Below the pieces are notes generated by a model. The model was given only the letters and a program-made list of their open reading frames with translations. It had not been told where the DNA came from and did not search any database. Shown here piece after piece: positions 1-9,433 of a DNA stretch of 64,000 nucleotides. Each line of letters starts with the position of its first letter. Position 1 is the first letter of the stretch. Made by a program: the position numbers and the translations under genes. Location of the stretch: the NCBI RefSeq assembly GCF_026000295.1, contig NZ_AP026769.1:1426001-1490000 (forward strand), given 5' to 3'. Source of the stretch: Helicobacter suis HS1 (GTDB lineage Bacteria > Campylobacterota > Campylobacteria > Campylobacterales > Helicobacteraceae).

Positions 1-1129
1 GGTGGCTTCTTCTGTAAGCAAAGTAGATATTTTGCAAAATAATATTTTGAGAAAAACGCAAGGGTAAATCCCCCTCCTCTTGAATGGGGCGTTTGAGTTC
101 TCTATAAATATTAGTGATTGCATGCTGGCTATAAAGAATGGTGTTAAAACAGCCTAAAATCTTGCTAATAGAGGGGAGCATGCGATAAAGCGCTAGGGCA
201 TACATAGAGATAATGGGCAAAACCATTTTGGCATCGCCGTATTTGTGTAGCACATAAACTACTGAGAGAATAAGCAAGCTAAAACCCACAGTCTCTAAAA
301 ATTTAGTAGGAATAGCTTGCAGGGTCTGTGTGGTGGTTTGGATTTTAGCGCGGCTTAAACTGCTTTGGCTAAAGTCGCTATGGGCTTGTAGATACTTATC
401 CTTGAGCTTTGTGATTTTAAAATTACCAAAAAATTTAGCAAATACTTGATCAGCGCCGATGTTAGAGGTGGTGATTGCCTGCCCTTTTTTTTGGATAATC
501 TTAGCAACATACTTACTAATAAAAATCACCTGTAGGATCAAAATCACACTCAAAACAAGAGTCATTTTCCAATTAGTCAATACAAGCATGCTATAAAGAA
601 AAAGAACGGTGGTGATTTCTGTAAAAATACCAATCAGAGCGCCAAAGCTCTCTAAAACTTGGTAACTCTTGCTATTAATGGTGTTTCTGGTGTGGTTAAC
701 ATCCATCGTGATATGTTCCAGATAAGAGATTTTTAAATAACACATGAAAAGTTGTTGGGCTAGATCATGGGCTTTGTGGGAGCTAAAGCGGGTATAAAGG
801 TAGGTAAAAAGCAAAGAGTAACCCATGCGGAAAAGATAAAGACCTACTAGCATAAAAGCAAAGAGATAAGCAAAATGCAAAGGACTTGAAAAGTGTAGCG
901 CTTCATAGACAGCATGGCCATAGCGGTTAGAAAGAACAAGATCAGGGGAGCTAGCAAGGGTGATAAAGGGCATGATCATGCTAATAGAGAAGGTTTCTAT
1001 TATGCTTAAAAGAATGGAGCCTAAGGTGAGCCAAGTTAATGTCTTTTTATCTCTTTTATTGGTGAGGGCAAACATTTGAGAAATGGTGCGTAAAAAAACC
1101 TTGATAGTACCGGGGTGCTTTCTTTTCAA
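1..1129 (-). CDS. ABC transporter/flippase, N-terminal membrane part (runs off left edge)
   Basis: The reading frame is open from the left edge to about 1129. It encodes a membrane-spanning ABC exporter domain: hydrophobic helices, a long cytoplasmic-loop region, then the beginning of the nucleotide-binding domain at the left edge, where the Walker motifs are cut off. The layout resembles the PglK/WlaB/Wzk family (H. pylori HP1206 type), which flips lipid-linked glycans across the inner membrane and would fit the neighbouring LPS-related genes. The start could be TTG at 1129 after an AAGGA-like site, or ATG at 1075. A multidrug exporter of the MsbA type cannot be excluded because the ATPase end is missing. 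Confidence 0.7.
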   Translation of the reverse strand, partial: MKRKHPGTIKVFLRTISQMFALTNKRDKKTLTWLTLGSILLSIIETFSISMIMPFITLASSPDLVLSNRYGHAVYEALHFSSPLHFAYLFAFMLVGLYLFRMGYSLLFTYLYTRFSSHKAHDLAQQLFMCYLKISYLEHITMDVNHTRNTINSKSYQVLESFGALIGIFTEITTVLFLYSMLVLTNWKMTLVLSVILILQVIFISKYVAKIIQKKGQAITTSNIGADQVFAKFFGNFKITKLKDKYLQAHSDFSQSSLSRAKIQTTTQTLQAIPTKFLETVGFSLLILSVVYVLHKYGDAKMVLPIISMYALALYRMLPSISKILGCFNTILYSQHAITNIYRELKRPIQEEGDLPLRFSQNIILQNIYFAYRRSH

Positions 1130-1195
1130 AGATTGTCCTTAAATGGGAAATAGCAGGGATTATACTTGATCCTTGATTATTTAGATAGATTAGTC

Positions 1196-1201
1196 TATAA
1201 T
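1196..1201 (+). promoter_or_regulatory. -10 element upstream of ahpC
   Basis: A perfect TATAAT hexamer lies 50 bases before the ahpC start in the divergent spacer between the ABC transporter and ahpC. No convincing -35 is needed in Helicobacter sigma-80 promoters. A GGAG ribosome site stands directly before the gene. Confidence 0.6.
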
Positions 1202-1250
1202 CCGCCTTTCGGTTTTACCGAAAATCCAATCATATTTGAAGGAGTTTTTG

Positions 1251-1847
1251 ATGTTAGTAACCAAGTTAGCCCCTGATTTTAAGGCCAGTGCGATTTTACC
1301 TAATAACCAAGTAGATGAGCATTTTGAGCTTTCTAGAAATTTAGGCCAAAATGGCGCTGTGCTTTTCTTTTGGCCTAAAGATTTTACCTTTGTTTGCCCT
1401 TCTGAGATCATCGCCTTTGATCACCGCGTGAAAGAATTTCATAAACGCGGTTTTAATGTCATTGGGGTTTCTACAGATACCGAAGTGGTACACTTTGCTT
1501 GGAAAAACACCCCTGTAGAAAAGGGCGGGATTGGACAGATTTCTTTCCCTATGGTAGCAGATGTTACTAAAGACATTGCTAGGAGCTATGATGTTTTATT
1601 TAACAATGCTATCGCACTGAGGGGATCTTTTCTAATTGATAAACACCAAAGAATACGCCATGCAGTGATTAATGATTTCCCACTAGGCCGTAATGTAGAT
1701 GAAATGCTACGCATGGTTGATGCGCTAATTTTCTTTGAAGAACATGGCGAAGTTTGTCCTGCAGGCTGGCATAAAGGCGATGCTGGCATGAAAGCCACCC
1801 ATGAAGGCGTGGCTGAATATCTCAAAGAACACGCTAATAAACTCTAA
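1251..1847 (+). CDS. ahpC: Alkyl hydroperoxide reductase / 2-Cys peroxiredoxin
   Basis: The 198-residue thioredoxin-fold peroxidase reduces hydrogen peroxide, organic peroxides and peroxynitrite in the cytoplasm (TsaA/AhpC family). The peroxidatic Cys is C49 in FVCPSE and the resolving Cys is C169 in VCPAGW, so it is a typical 2-Cys enzyme; length matches the H. pylori enzyme. I chose ATG 1251 because GGAG stands 6-9 bases before it; an upstream in-frame TTG at 1236 would put the ribosome site inside the gene. A strong -10 box precedes it and a hairpin follows it, so it is probably a single-gene transcript. Confidence 0.95.
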   Translation: MLVTKLAPDFKASAILPNNQVDEHFELSRNLGQNGAVLFFWPKDFTFVCPSEIIAFDHRVKEFHKRGFNVIGVSTDTEVVHFAWKNTPVEKGGIGQISFPMVADVTKDIARSYDVLFNNAIALRGSFLIDKHQRIRHAVINDFPLGRNVDEMLRMVDALIFFEEHGEVCPAGWHKGDAGMKATHEGVAEYLKEHANKL

Positions 1848-1859
1848 TTAGTTGTTCAA

Positions 1860-1886
1860 GGCTGTGGGGTAATGCTCCCCTTAGCC
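1860..1886 (+). terminator. Hairpin after ahpC
   Basis: An interrupted stem (GGCT...AGCC outside, GGGG...CCCC inside) lies just downstream of the ahpC stop. A modest T-run follows about 12 bases later, so it is a plausible but imperfect intrinsic terminator. Confidence 0.45.
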
Positions 1887-1975
1887 TGTGCTACCCTTGA
1901 TTTTTGTTAGTAAAAGTCCCCCTTTATCTATCAAAACTTAAGCAAAACACGCTGATAAAAATTTTGGAGGTATCC

Positions 1976-2545
1976 ATGCAAAATTTTATTGAAAAAGAAT
2001 TTTTAACCCATATCCAAGTGGCTCAAGAAACTTTAAAAACCCTAGTTCAAGAGATAGAAAAAGTTGCACTCTTTTTAATAGAGACGCTTAAGCAAGGGCA
2101 TCAAATTTTAATTTGTGGCAATGGCGGGAGTGCAGCAGATGCGCAACATTTTGCAGCCGAGCTCACCGGACGCTATAAAAAAGAGCGCGGTGGGTTAGCT
2201 GCCATTGCTCTAAGTACGGATACTTCCGCACTCACAGCTATTGCTAACGATTATGGTTATCATTTTGTCTTTGCGCGCCAAGTGGAGGCTTTGGGCAAAA
2301 AAGGGGATTGTTTGGTGGGTATTTCTACGAGTGGTAATTCTGAAAATGTGCTTTTAGCGCTTAAAAAGGCCAAAGAATTAGGACTTAACACCTTAGGCAT
2401 TAGCGGGCATCAGGGAGGTAAGATGCGCGCTCTATGTGATTTTAATCTCATCGTGCCTAGCACAGATACCCCTAGAATCCAAGAAATGCATATTTTGATG
2501 ATTCATTTGCTTTGCGATCAAATAGAAAAGGCGTTTTGTGAATAG
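1976..2545 (+). CDS. gmhA: Phosphoheptose isomerase
   Basis: This 189-residue SIS-domain enzyme converts sedoheptulose 7-phosphate to D-glycero-D-manno-heptose 7-phosphate, the first step of ADP-heptose synthesis for the LPS inner core. The [12 protein letters not shown] block and the later STSGNSENV sugar-phosphate loop are diagnostic. ATG 1976 follows a perfect GGAGG; the longer reading frame from 1904 has no such site. Its stop overlaps the GTG of the next gene, so the phosphoethanolamine transferase is probably translationally coupled. Here gmhA is not next to the other heptose genes. Confidence 0.95.
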   Translation: MQNFIEKEFLTHIQVAQETLKTLVQEIEKVALFLIETLKQGHQILICGNGGSAADAQHFAAELTGRYKKERGGLAAIALSTDTSALTAIANDYGYHFVFARQVEALGKKGDCLVGISTSGNSENVLLALKKAKELGLNTLGISGHQGGKMRALCDFNLIVPSTDTPRIQEMHILMIHLLCDQIEKAFCE

Positions 2546-4187
2546 ACTTGTTTTAGATAGCCGCTTTTTTCTGATGTGGCTAGTGCCTATTGTGGCTAGC
2601 TTTTTTTCGGTAGAGCGGAGTATTCATGATTACAGGTATATACTCCGGATTGGCTTTTACGACCTTTTGCTTTTTTACCTGTTTTATTCTCTGCTAGGTC
2701 TTATCAAATACCCGGGTTTAGTCAAGTTTTTGAAAAATACGATGCTAATTCTAAGTTTAAGCCTGGCTTTTATAGATTTTTTTGTCTCTTATTATTTTTA
2801 CATGGATTTTACACCCTCTTTAGTGGGCACTATGCTAACCACTAATGCAAGGGAGAGTTATGAGTTTTTAACTAGTATGGTATTTCCCCATGCCGGGCTT
2901 ATTTTAGGCTATGTGGTGTTCTGTGTAGCTTTTTTATATGCGGTGCGTTTTAAACTAACTTTGAGTTACAAAGCTAATGCATATACATTGGGGGTTCTTA
3001 TTGCCATGTTCTCTTTGCATTTTGCTAGGATTGTCCACTTCAGAGGAGGAATACATGGAGCATTAACACACATACCACCAGTTCCACTCATCAAAGAAAT
3101 CTCTGCTATTTATGCGTGTTTGCACGACTACGCTAGTTACGCTAGTGCTGTAATAAAATATAAGGGCTTCAAACCCTATACTAAGGATTATTTAAGTACG
3201 GACAAAGACAGCGTGCCCAATGTGGTTTTGATCATTGGTGAAAGTGCGTCTAAAAATTTCATGGGTGTTTATGGCTACAGCGTGCCCGACACACCCTTTT
3301 TAAGTAGTTTACAAGAGAGAGAGAGAGAGATCGCAAAATTTATTTATCTTTAGCGATGTGATTTCTGCTTTTGCACACACTTATGCTGTTTTTAAGACTC
3401 TTTTAAATTATGCTGATGTGGAGAACCGCTCTATTGCTTGGTATGAACAAAAGAGTTTGGGCGATATTTTTAATGCAGCTGGCTACAAAACTTTTTGGAT
3501 TGATAATCAGGGTCTTCACACTTGGCTTACTTCCGGAAAAAGGTTTGTGATCGGAGATATCTATGATGTTTTATCGCATCGTTTTACTAAGCGCTATTAT
3601 GCATTAGCCCCTACCGATCAATGGGTTGTTGACACCTTTATAGAGAAGGTTCAACCAGACCTGAGCACAAAAAATTTTGTTTTATTCCATCTAATAGGCA
3701 ATCATGGCGATTACAACACCCGCTTCCCCAAAAATTTTACCAAATTCACTCCTGCACAAATCCCCTATGCCAACTTGCACACCAACAGCGATCACGATAG
3801 GCAAATTGTAGCAGATTATGCTAACTCACTTTATTATACCGATTATATTTTGAGTGAGATTTTCAAACTTTTCAAAGGTAAAGACGCCCTGATTGTCTAT
3901 CTATCCGATCACGCCCAAGATATTTTTGAAAGTGGCTCTACTTATGGGCATAAATGCTCTACTTATGGTGTAGAGATCCCTTTTATAATCTATGTTACCG
4001 ATGTCTTTAGGCAAAAACACCCAGAAAAGCTAAAACTAATCGCTCAGGCGATAAATAAACCCTTTATGAGCGATGATCTAATCCACTCACTTTTGCCCTT
4101 AGTGGGTATTCACACTAAAGATAATTTAGAGAGTAAAAACCTTTTTAGTCCCGCCTTTGATACCAATAGAAAAAGGGTCTATTGTGA
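2538..4187 (+). CDS. eptA: Phosphoethanolamine transferase (EptA-like), phase-variable and OFF; 3' end overwritten
   Basis: Inner-membrane enzyme that transfers phosphoethanolamine to lipid A or another periplasmic glycolipid. Five hydrophobic segments in the first ~160 residues are followed by a sulfatase-like periplasmic domain with the nucleophile region [18 protein letters not shown] and [10 protein letters not shown]. Start GTG 2538 overlaps the gmhA stop. The gene is split: the first frame stops at 3353 after the dinucleotide tract at 3315-3330 and the catalytic half continues in another frame. One extra GA unit (or two fewer) would join both frames, so I infer a phase-variable gene in the OFF state. 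Native sequence ends at 4187; from 4188 on it is a copied piece of the esterase gene, so the true C-terminus (few residues) is missing. Confidence 0.85.
3315..3330 (+). repeat. (GA)8 phase-variation tract in eptA
   Basis: Eight GA units inside codons for alternating Glu-Arg, placed just after the region encoding the catalytic nucleophile loop. With eight units the frame ends 23 bases later; nine or six units would restore reading into the downstream catalytic half. Slipped-strand mispairing at such tracts is the standard phase-variation mechanism in Helicobacter. Confidence 0.85.
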
Positions 4188-4738
4188 CTTTGCCTTTGGG
4201 GATAAAAATAGCGGGGAAGTCAACCCTTCTATGCAAGCTCTTAAAAAAGGTTATGCTGTGATCTCGGTTAACTACCGCCTCTCTAAAGAAGCCCCCTTTC
4301 CCGCCCCTATTTTTGATCTCAAAGCAGCCGTGCGCTTTATTAAAGCCCATGCATCAGCCTACCACCTCAACCCTCATATGATCATCGCTTGGGGCTATTC
4401 TGCTGGGGGTAATTTAGCCGCCATGCTTGGCACCACAGCAGGTCATCCTGAGCTTGAGGATTTAAGTTTAGGCAATGTAAGGGAAAATAGCCATATAAGC
4501 GCGGTGATAGATTTTTATGGCCCCATTGATTTTAAAACCATGTATACACAAAAACAAGAAGCGCATATGCATTTGCGTAATCCAGATACTTCCCCTGAAT
4601 CGCGCTATCTAGGCCAACCCCTTAGTAAAATCAAAAATTTTGTAGACTTCTCCAGCCCACAAAGTTATGTCTGCAAAAAAAGCGTATCCCTTTTTTATCA
4701 TGCACGGACTTTCTGATCCTCTTGTACCTCCTAAGCAA
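4188..4738 (+). repeat. Displaced copy A (from esterase gene 5716-6265)
   Basis: 551 bp matching 5716-6265 on the same strand at an offset of 1528 (1527 after one inserted T near 4686). It joins directly to the 3' end of eptA on the left and the 3' end of the convergent glycosyltransferase on the right, both of which lose their ends. The flanks share no homology with the copy. First member of the overwrite series. Confidence 0.9.
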
Positions 4739-5393
4739 GTTACCATAGGTTTCATACTCACTAAACCCACTACATGATAAATCTTTATCGGCTATGCCTT
4801 CAAGAATAAGACGCCACCAAAGCGATCTCTCTCTCTCTCTCTCTGAACAGATTATCAAGTAATTTTAAAACCAAAGACTTTTCAAACAAAAAATGCTCTG
4901 CAATAAAGGAAAAATTCACCTGTTTATGCAAACCCCATAATTTATCCATCGTGTCAAAATAAGGCTGGTGGTGTTCTGTGGTTGTGTCTATTAAAGTTTT
5001 GCCATTTTCTACAAAAGTTGTAATTTTAGACAGAGGCACACAATCAGCGTCCCAAACAAGATATTTAGAGCCCACTTTATCCGTCTGTGCTATGGCAAAC
5101 TTTAAAAACTGCTGGAAATACCAACCACTCCGGTTAACATTAGCACCTCTGGATTCTAAGTAGTCATGCACACTTCTTAAAGTCAAACCTTGATCAATTT
5201 GATCTTCATCCAAAACTTCTAAACCCGCCCCAACAATCTTAGAAAAATTTTCCCTCCGTGTAAGAATAAGAATTTTCTTACAGGGGAGATTTTTTAAGAT
5301 AAAGGGTAGGGTTATGTTGACAAAAAGAGAAACAATATCTGTTTTAACAGGAATAACAATATCCACCCTCTCTACACTTTGTTCTTGCATCAT
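4739..5393 (-). CDS. DUF6492-type glycosyltransferase, phase-variable and OFF; 3' end overwritten
   Basis: The start ATG is at 5393. The N-terminal VDIVIPVKTD strand, the Asp-x-Asp site in VWDADCVPL and the C-terminal SEYETYGN signature place it in the DUF6492 family of nucleotide-sugar transferases, seen in LPS and surface glycan loci of epsilonproteobacteria. The frame breaks at a CT/AG tract (4826-4844) with stop at 4800; the SLWWR...YETYGN part continues in a different frame. One more AG unit, or two fewer, rejoins the halves. The gene is cut at 4739 by copied esterase sequence, so the last residues are missing. The acceptor glycan is unknown. Confidence 0.8.
4827..4844 (-). repeat. (CT)9 phase-variation tract in glycosyltransferase
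   Basis: Nine CT units on the plus strand (AG on the coding strand), preceded by one extra T. They encode alternating Arg-Glu. The present length puts translation out of frame; ten or seven units would be in frame. Confidence 0.85.
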
Positions 5394-5440
5394 CTAAAAC
5401 CTTTCTTAAAAGGGCTATTTTACCAGTTAACTTTTTTTGT

Positions 5441-5446
5441 TAGAAT
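5441..5446 (+). promoter_or_regulatory. -10 element upstream of esterase
   Basis: TAGAAT lies 34 bases before the esterase ATG, in the divergent spacer separating it from the glycosyltransferase, and is preceded by a T-rich tract (seven Ts). Confidence 0.45.
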
Positions 5447-5479
5447 ACCCACTTTCTCAAACTAAATTAAAGGAATTTT

Positions 5480-6387
5480 ATGCGCATATTTAAAACTCTT
5501 TTATGGGCTATAACACTTACATTTCCCCTTTTAGCTCTAGATAACCCGCCTCCTCCCTTAATAGGCAAAAAGCACCCCATTAATCTTGAGGGTGTGGGGC
5601 ATAAATATTTAAATATTGCCTATGCCAACCAATCAAGCGCCCAAAAGCTAGATATTTATTTGCCCAAACAAGGCAAAGCCCCCTACCCGGTGATTTTAGC
5701 CATTCATGGGGGCGGCTTTGCCTTTGGGGATAAAAATAGCGGGGAAGTCAACCCTTCTATGCAAGCTCTTAAAAAAGGTTATGCTGTGATCTCGGTTAAC
5801 TACCGCCTCTCTAAAGAAGCCCCCTTTCCCGCCCCTATTTTTGATCTCAAAGCAGCCGTGCGCTTTATTAAAGCCCATGCATCAGCCTACCACCTCAACC
5901 CTCATATGATCATCGCTTGGGGCTATTCTGCTGGGGGTAATTTAGCCGCCATGCTTGGCACCACAGCAGGTCATCCTGAGCTTGAGGATTTAAGTTTAGG
6001 CAATGTAAGGGAAAATAGCCATATAAGCGCGGTGATAGATTTTTATGGCCCCATTGATTTTAAAACCATGTATACACAAAAACAAGAAGCGCATATGCAT
6101 TTGCGTAATCCAGATACTTCCCCTGAATCGCGCTATCTAGGCCAACCCCTTAGTAAAATCAAAAATTTTGTAGACTTCTCCAGCCCACAAAGTTATGTCT
6201 GCAAAAAAAGCGTACCCTTTTTTATCATGCACGGACTTTCTGATCCTCTTGTACCTCCTAAGCAAAGCGCTATTTTTGCTAAAGTCTTAGAAAAAGCTAT
6301 TGGGACTAATCAGGTGCGCTATGTGGCTCTAAAAGGAGCAGGGCATGGTGGAGAGGCCTATCCTCAGCCTGAAAATTTAAATTTAGT
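5480..6387 (+). CDS. Secreted alpha/beta-hydrolase (esterase/lipase family); 3' end overwritten
   Basis: About 303 native residues with an N-terminal hydrophobic signal peptide, so probably periplasmic. The oxyanion-hole HGGG, the nucleophile elbow GYSAGG, the acid in HGLSDPLVP and the base in GAGHGGE are in the order of the BD-FAE/HSL-like carboxylesterases. Substrate unknown. RBS AAAGGA and a TAGAAT -10 precede ATG 5480. The open frame runs on to 6415, but sequence from 6388 is a copy of a gene 1.5 kb away, so the terminal VCVCGVNFV is not native and the last one or two helices are missing. Part of this gene is itself the source of copy A. Confidence 0.8.
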
Positions 6388-6500
6388 ATGTGTTTGCGGT
6401 GTAAATTTTGTATGAGGGTTTTTAGTTTTTGGAGCATTTCTAGGCGGTTTGGCGTCCATAAAAGGGGGGTAAAATTTCTTTGTTCCACCCAAGTTTTTAA
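6388..6500 (+). repeat. Displaced copy B (from glycosyltransferase 7910-8022)
   Basis: 113 bp identical to 7910-8022 at an offset of 1522, same strand. It replaces the end of the esterase gene and part of the spacer before the next gene. Junctions show no shared homology beyond one or two bases. Confidence 0.9.
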
Positions 6501-6532
6501 GCTCGCCTTGTTACATCATTAGAAAGGAAAAC

Positions 6533-7036
6533 ATGAAAACCTTAGTTGTTCTAGCCCATCCAGATTTAACCGCTTCTCGTGTCAATAAAGCTTTGAAAAA
6601 TGCCATTGAAAACGAAGTTGTTTTGAGTGATCTTTATGCTAAATACAAAGACTTTAAGTTTAATATCCCAGCCGAACAAGAGCTTTTGGTACAAAGTAAT
6701 AAAATTGTCTTCCAATTCCCTATCTTTTGGTATTCCTATCCACCCTTGCTTAAAAAATATTTTGATGATGTCTTTGCCTATGGCTTTGCTTGTGGTTCTT
6801 CTGGGCAGGCTCTAAAGGGTAAAGAACTTGCTCTTTGTGTGAGTTTGGGGGGTAAAGAAGAAGCCTATAGCGCGCTGGGCTTTGGCTTAGAAGAACTGCT
6901 TAGCCCCTTTAAAGCCACTAGTAAATTTGTCGGGGCTAAGTATGGGGGGCATTTTGCTGTTTTTGGGGCCACACAAGGTCTAAGCGATACAGAACTGGCC
7001 AAAAAATGCCATGAATATAAAGGTTTTGTTGCTTAA
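6533..7036 (+). CDS. NAD(P)H:quinone oxidoreductase-like flavodoxin-fold protein
   Basis: The 167-residue protein has the flavodoxin-like fold of the KefF/YwrO/MdaB group: N-terminal VVLAHPD, central QFPIFWYSYPPLLKKYFDDVF and CVSLGGKEEAYS, which line the FMN/FAD site. Members reduce quinones with NAD(P)H and protect against electrophiles. ATG 6533 follows GAAAGGA. Its stop overlaps that of the convergent glycosyltransferase. The upstream spacer is partly overwritten (copy B), so its promoter cannot be judged. Confidence 0.85.
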   Translation: MKTLVVLAHPDLTASRVNKALKNAIENEVVLSDLYAKYKDFKFNIPAEQELLVQSNKIVFQFPIFWYSYPPLLKKYFDDVFAYGFACGSSGQALKGKELALCVSLGGKEEAYSALGFGLEELLSPFKATSKFVGAKYGGHFAVFGATQGLSDTELAKKCHEYKGFVA

Positions 7037-8208
7037 AGTTTGTCTTGTACAACCCGCTTAAGCAGGGGTAACTGGGCTTGCATGCACAGTAGCTTAGCTG
7101 CTTGGGCGGCTTTGATTTTAGCTTGCATGATTTGATCTAAATCTAGCGTATATAAGATTTTTAAAAGGGATTGAATCGTAAAATCCGCTCCCACTCTTCC
7201 GTAAAGTGCATATTCTATTAAAGTTTTGAAACAGGGCGAGTATAAGATGAGCATGGTAAAGAGTGTGTTTAAAAAAAGCCCTGTGGCATGCCTGAGACAG
7301 ATTTAAAGGTTAAGAGATTTATTAGGGAGGGTTAATAACCCAATATCATAGTCTTGTGTTGAGGGAATGATAGATTCTAAGGGGAGGGGTTGTTTAAAAT
7401 CTATGGGCAAACCTTGAGATTGAAGGGCTTTTAAACGGCTTTTAAAGTCTTGTAAAAAGGTGGGGTGTTTACTTAAGCCTATGATTGTTAAATGATAAGG
7501 CAAGGGTAAATCTTTAAGCCCTTTAGCTAATTCTAATAGATTATCAGAATGGCGCTCTGGGGCTAAAAGACCGTGGTAGATCAAGCGGATACATTTAGGG
7601 TTTATAGGACTTGCAGAGAGATTAGCATAAAAGGGAGTAGAGTAGATTGTGTAGTTATTTTCTAGTTTAAAATTTGGATAAGTTGTGGCATAAAGTTTAG
7701 CAATGGAGGCATTCACACTCATAGTTTTATGCGCCTTAGATAGATAGTGGCTGCAGATATAGGCAAAAAGGGGGGCTGTGAAATGATGGTGATTAATTAG
7801 GGCGGGGTAAAACTCCCGTAAATCTACAATAAGAGGGGCGGTATTTTGTATCTGTTCTAAAATAGCCGGCAATAAGGCTAAATCCTCCACAAAGAGCGCT
7901 TTAATTTGAATGTGTTTGCGGTGTAAATTTTGTATGAGGGTTTTTAGTTTTTGGAGCATTTCTAGGCGGTTTGGCGTCCATAAAAGGGGGGTAAAATTTC
8001 TTTGTTCCACCCAAGTTTTTAATTGTTCTTGCTTGGCTAGGCTACGGCTAGCTGAATTTAGCAAAGGAGCAAAGGGGATAAAATGAGCGCTAAGATCACA
8101 AGGAGGCGGAGAGAGGATAAAAAATTGTGCTTTTGGATAAAGATGCATGAGGGCTAGAGCTAAGCGTCTAGGTCTAGGGCTGTGAGATAAACTACTCTCA
8201 GAGACCAT
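7033..8208 (-). CDS. GT4-like glycosyltransferase with 81 bp overwritten
   Basis: A two-domain glycosyltransferase of about 391 residues, paralogous to the gene at 10361-11500: shared YHG...PERH donor loop, FDIGL/YDIGL motif and C-terminal helices. Reading is open from 8208 to 7310 and from 7228 to 7033 in the same frame. Between them 7229-7309 is a copy of the neighbouring membrane-protein gene and introduces the stop at 7303. The paralogue has about 26 residues where 27 codons were replaced, so the substitution is length-preserving. In an uncorrupted genome this is very likely one intact gene. It probably acts in LPS or surface glycan assembly; sugar and acceptor are unknown. Confidence 0.8.
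7229..7309 (+). repeat. Displaced copy C (from membrane-protein gene 8749-8830)
   Basis: 81 bp matching 8749-8830 at an offset of 1520, with one A fewer in a homopolymer (7 versus 8 As). It sits inside the glycosyltransferase coding region and keeps its frame and length. Confidence 0.9.
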
Positions 8209-8210
8209 GA

Positions 8211-9413
8211 TTAAGGCATTAATGGTTTTTTCCTTAAAATGGCATAACTAGCCGCTACCTTATTCTTATAATAAATTTTAATTGTTGCATGTTTACTTTG
8301 TTCAATGAGGAATAAATCGCCTCCAGAATTAATCCCATAAAATCTTAACCGTAGGGCAATTTTTGGGGAGGTGGTGTTGATAGTTTCAATCCCTCTTTCA
8401 TGAAGGGCTAGGGCTAATTCCTTAGCCACATAGTGCGTGCTCACAAATTTATTATACCCTCCCCATAAAAACATGCTTTCTAATACCAATGTCCCAAAAA
8501 CCAAACTATAACGGATATAGTAATGGCTGCGGAAAATAGGCAGATGTAAGCGGATACTGCTAAGGGCTTTTTGTAATAAAACAGGCATGCCAAGAGGCCC
8601 ATAGCTTAAAAATTCTGGGCTTAATTCTTGGCGCAAGGAGAGTAATAAAGGCAATAAAAACCCCACAGCCCCCACCACACCAATTAAACTATCTTGTTTA
8701 TATTCCTTAATTGCTTGGGCATAAAGTGCATAGGGGTAATAGATACACAAACAGGGCGAGTATAAGATGAGCATGGTAAAGAGTGTGTTTAAAAAAAAGC
8801 CCTGTGGCATGCCTGAGACAGATTTAAAGGCGTATAAATTGATCCATAAGGCTAGAAATAAGATCAACATGTGTGTCATTTGCTTATGTTTAAAGGCGTA
8901 TAAAAAAAACCCAGTTAGTAAAACCACATAACTTGCATCTAAAAAGGCAACTAAAAGGCTTAAAACATAAAAAAGCCATGTTCTATAAGCTAGTAAGGAT
9001 AAAAGTGAAAGTGTAATAAGTAAACTTGCCTTACCTAGTAAGATCGCCCCTAATTGAACTCCGGGTAATAAGGCAAAGGTGAGAGCGACAAAGAGGGGAT
9101 CGTAGGGTTTTTGAGGTTTCTCCTTAAGGCTTAATAGATAAATTAAAATGATGTTAAGCGCGTGGAAAAATAGACCCGGTAAGCGCAAGGCTAAATCTTT
9201 GGGCAAGAAATAGGCTAACCTAACAAAGGCATGCAAAGCGCGTAATAAACAGCGATCTAATAAAAATTCAGGGGTGCTAAAATAAAGCAGCGCCTCTCTA
9301 TAACTCACTGAAATTTCTAGACTTTTATAAACCCCCATAGCAAGACTAGCAGCCACCACAAGGATTAAATAAACAAAGTAAAGAGGTTTGTTAGAACTAC
9401 TTGGAAGACTCAA
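8211..9413 (-). CDS. Polytopic membrane protein, unknown function
   Basis: The 400-residue protein has about nine to ten hydrophobic segments and a C-terminal soluble tail of about 80 residues. The architecture resembles bacterial membrane glycosyltransferases of the GT-C type, but I see no clear catalytic Asp motif in the first loop, so no activity is claimed. It lies 2 bases from the downstream GT4-like gene and 20 bases from the upstream EamA gene, all on one strand, so they likely form an operon for envelope glycan work. Confidence 0.65.
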   Translation of the reverse strand: MSLPSSSNKPLYFVYLILVVAASLAMGVYKSLEISVSYREALLYFSTPEFLLDRCLLRALHAFVRLAYFLPKDLALRLPGLFFHALNIILIYLLSLKEKPQKPYDPLFVALTFALLPGVQLGAILLGKASLLITLSLLSLLAYRTWLFYVLSLLVAFLDASYVVLLTGFFLYAFKHKQMTHMLILFLALWINLYAFKSVSGMPQGFFLNTLFTMLILYSPCLCIYYPYALYAQAIKEYKQDSLIGVVGAVGFLLPLLLSLRQELSPEFLSYGPLGMPVLLQKALSSIRLHLPIFRSHYYIRYSLVFGTLVLESMFLWGGYNKFVSTHYVAKELALALHERGIETINTTSPKIALRLRFYGINSGGDLFLIEQSKHATIKIYYKNKVAASYAILRKKPLMP

Positions 9414-9433
9414 TTTCTAGCCTATCAACTAAA

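Noticed and set aside
4188-6265. Tandem gene duplication or esterase gene family
   Set aside because: The copy begins and ends inside codons, fuses to unrelated gene ends on both sides, and belongs to the drifting-offset series.
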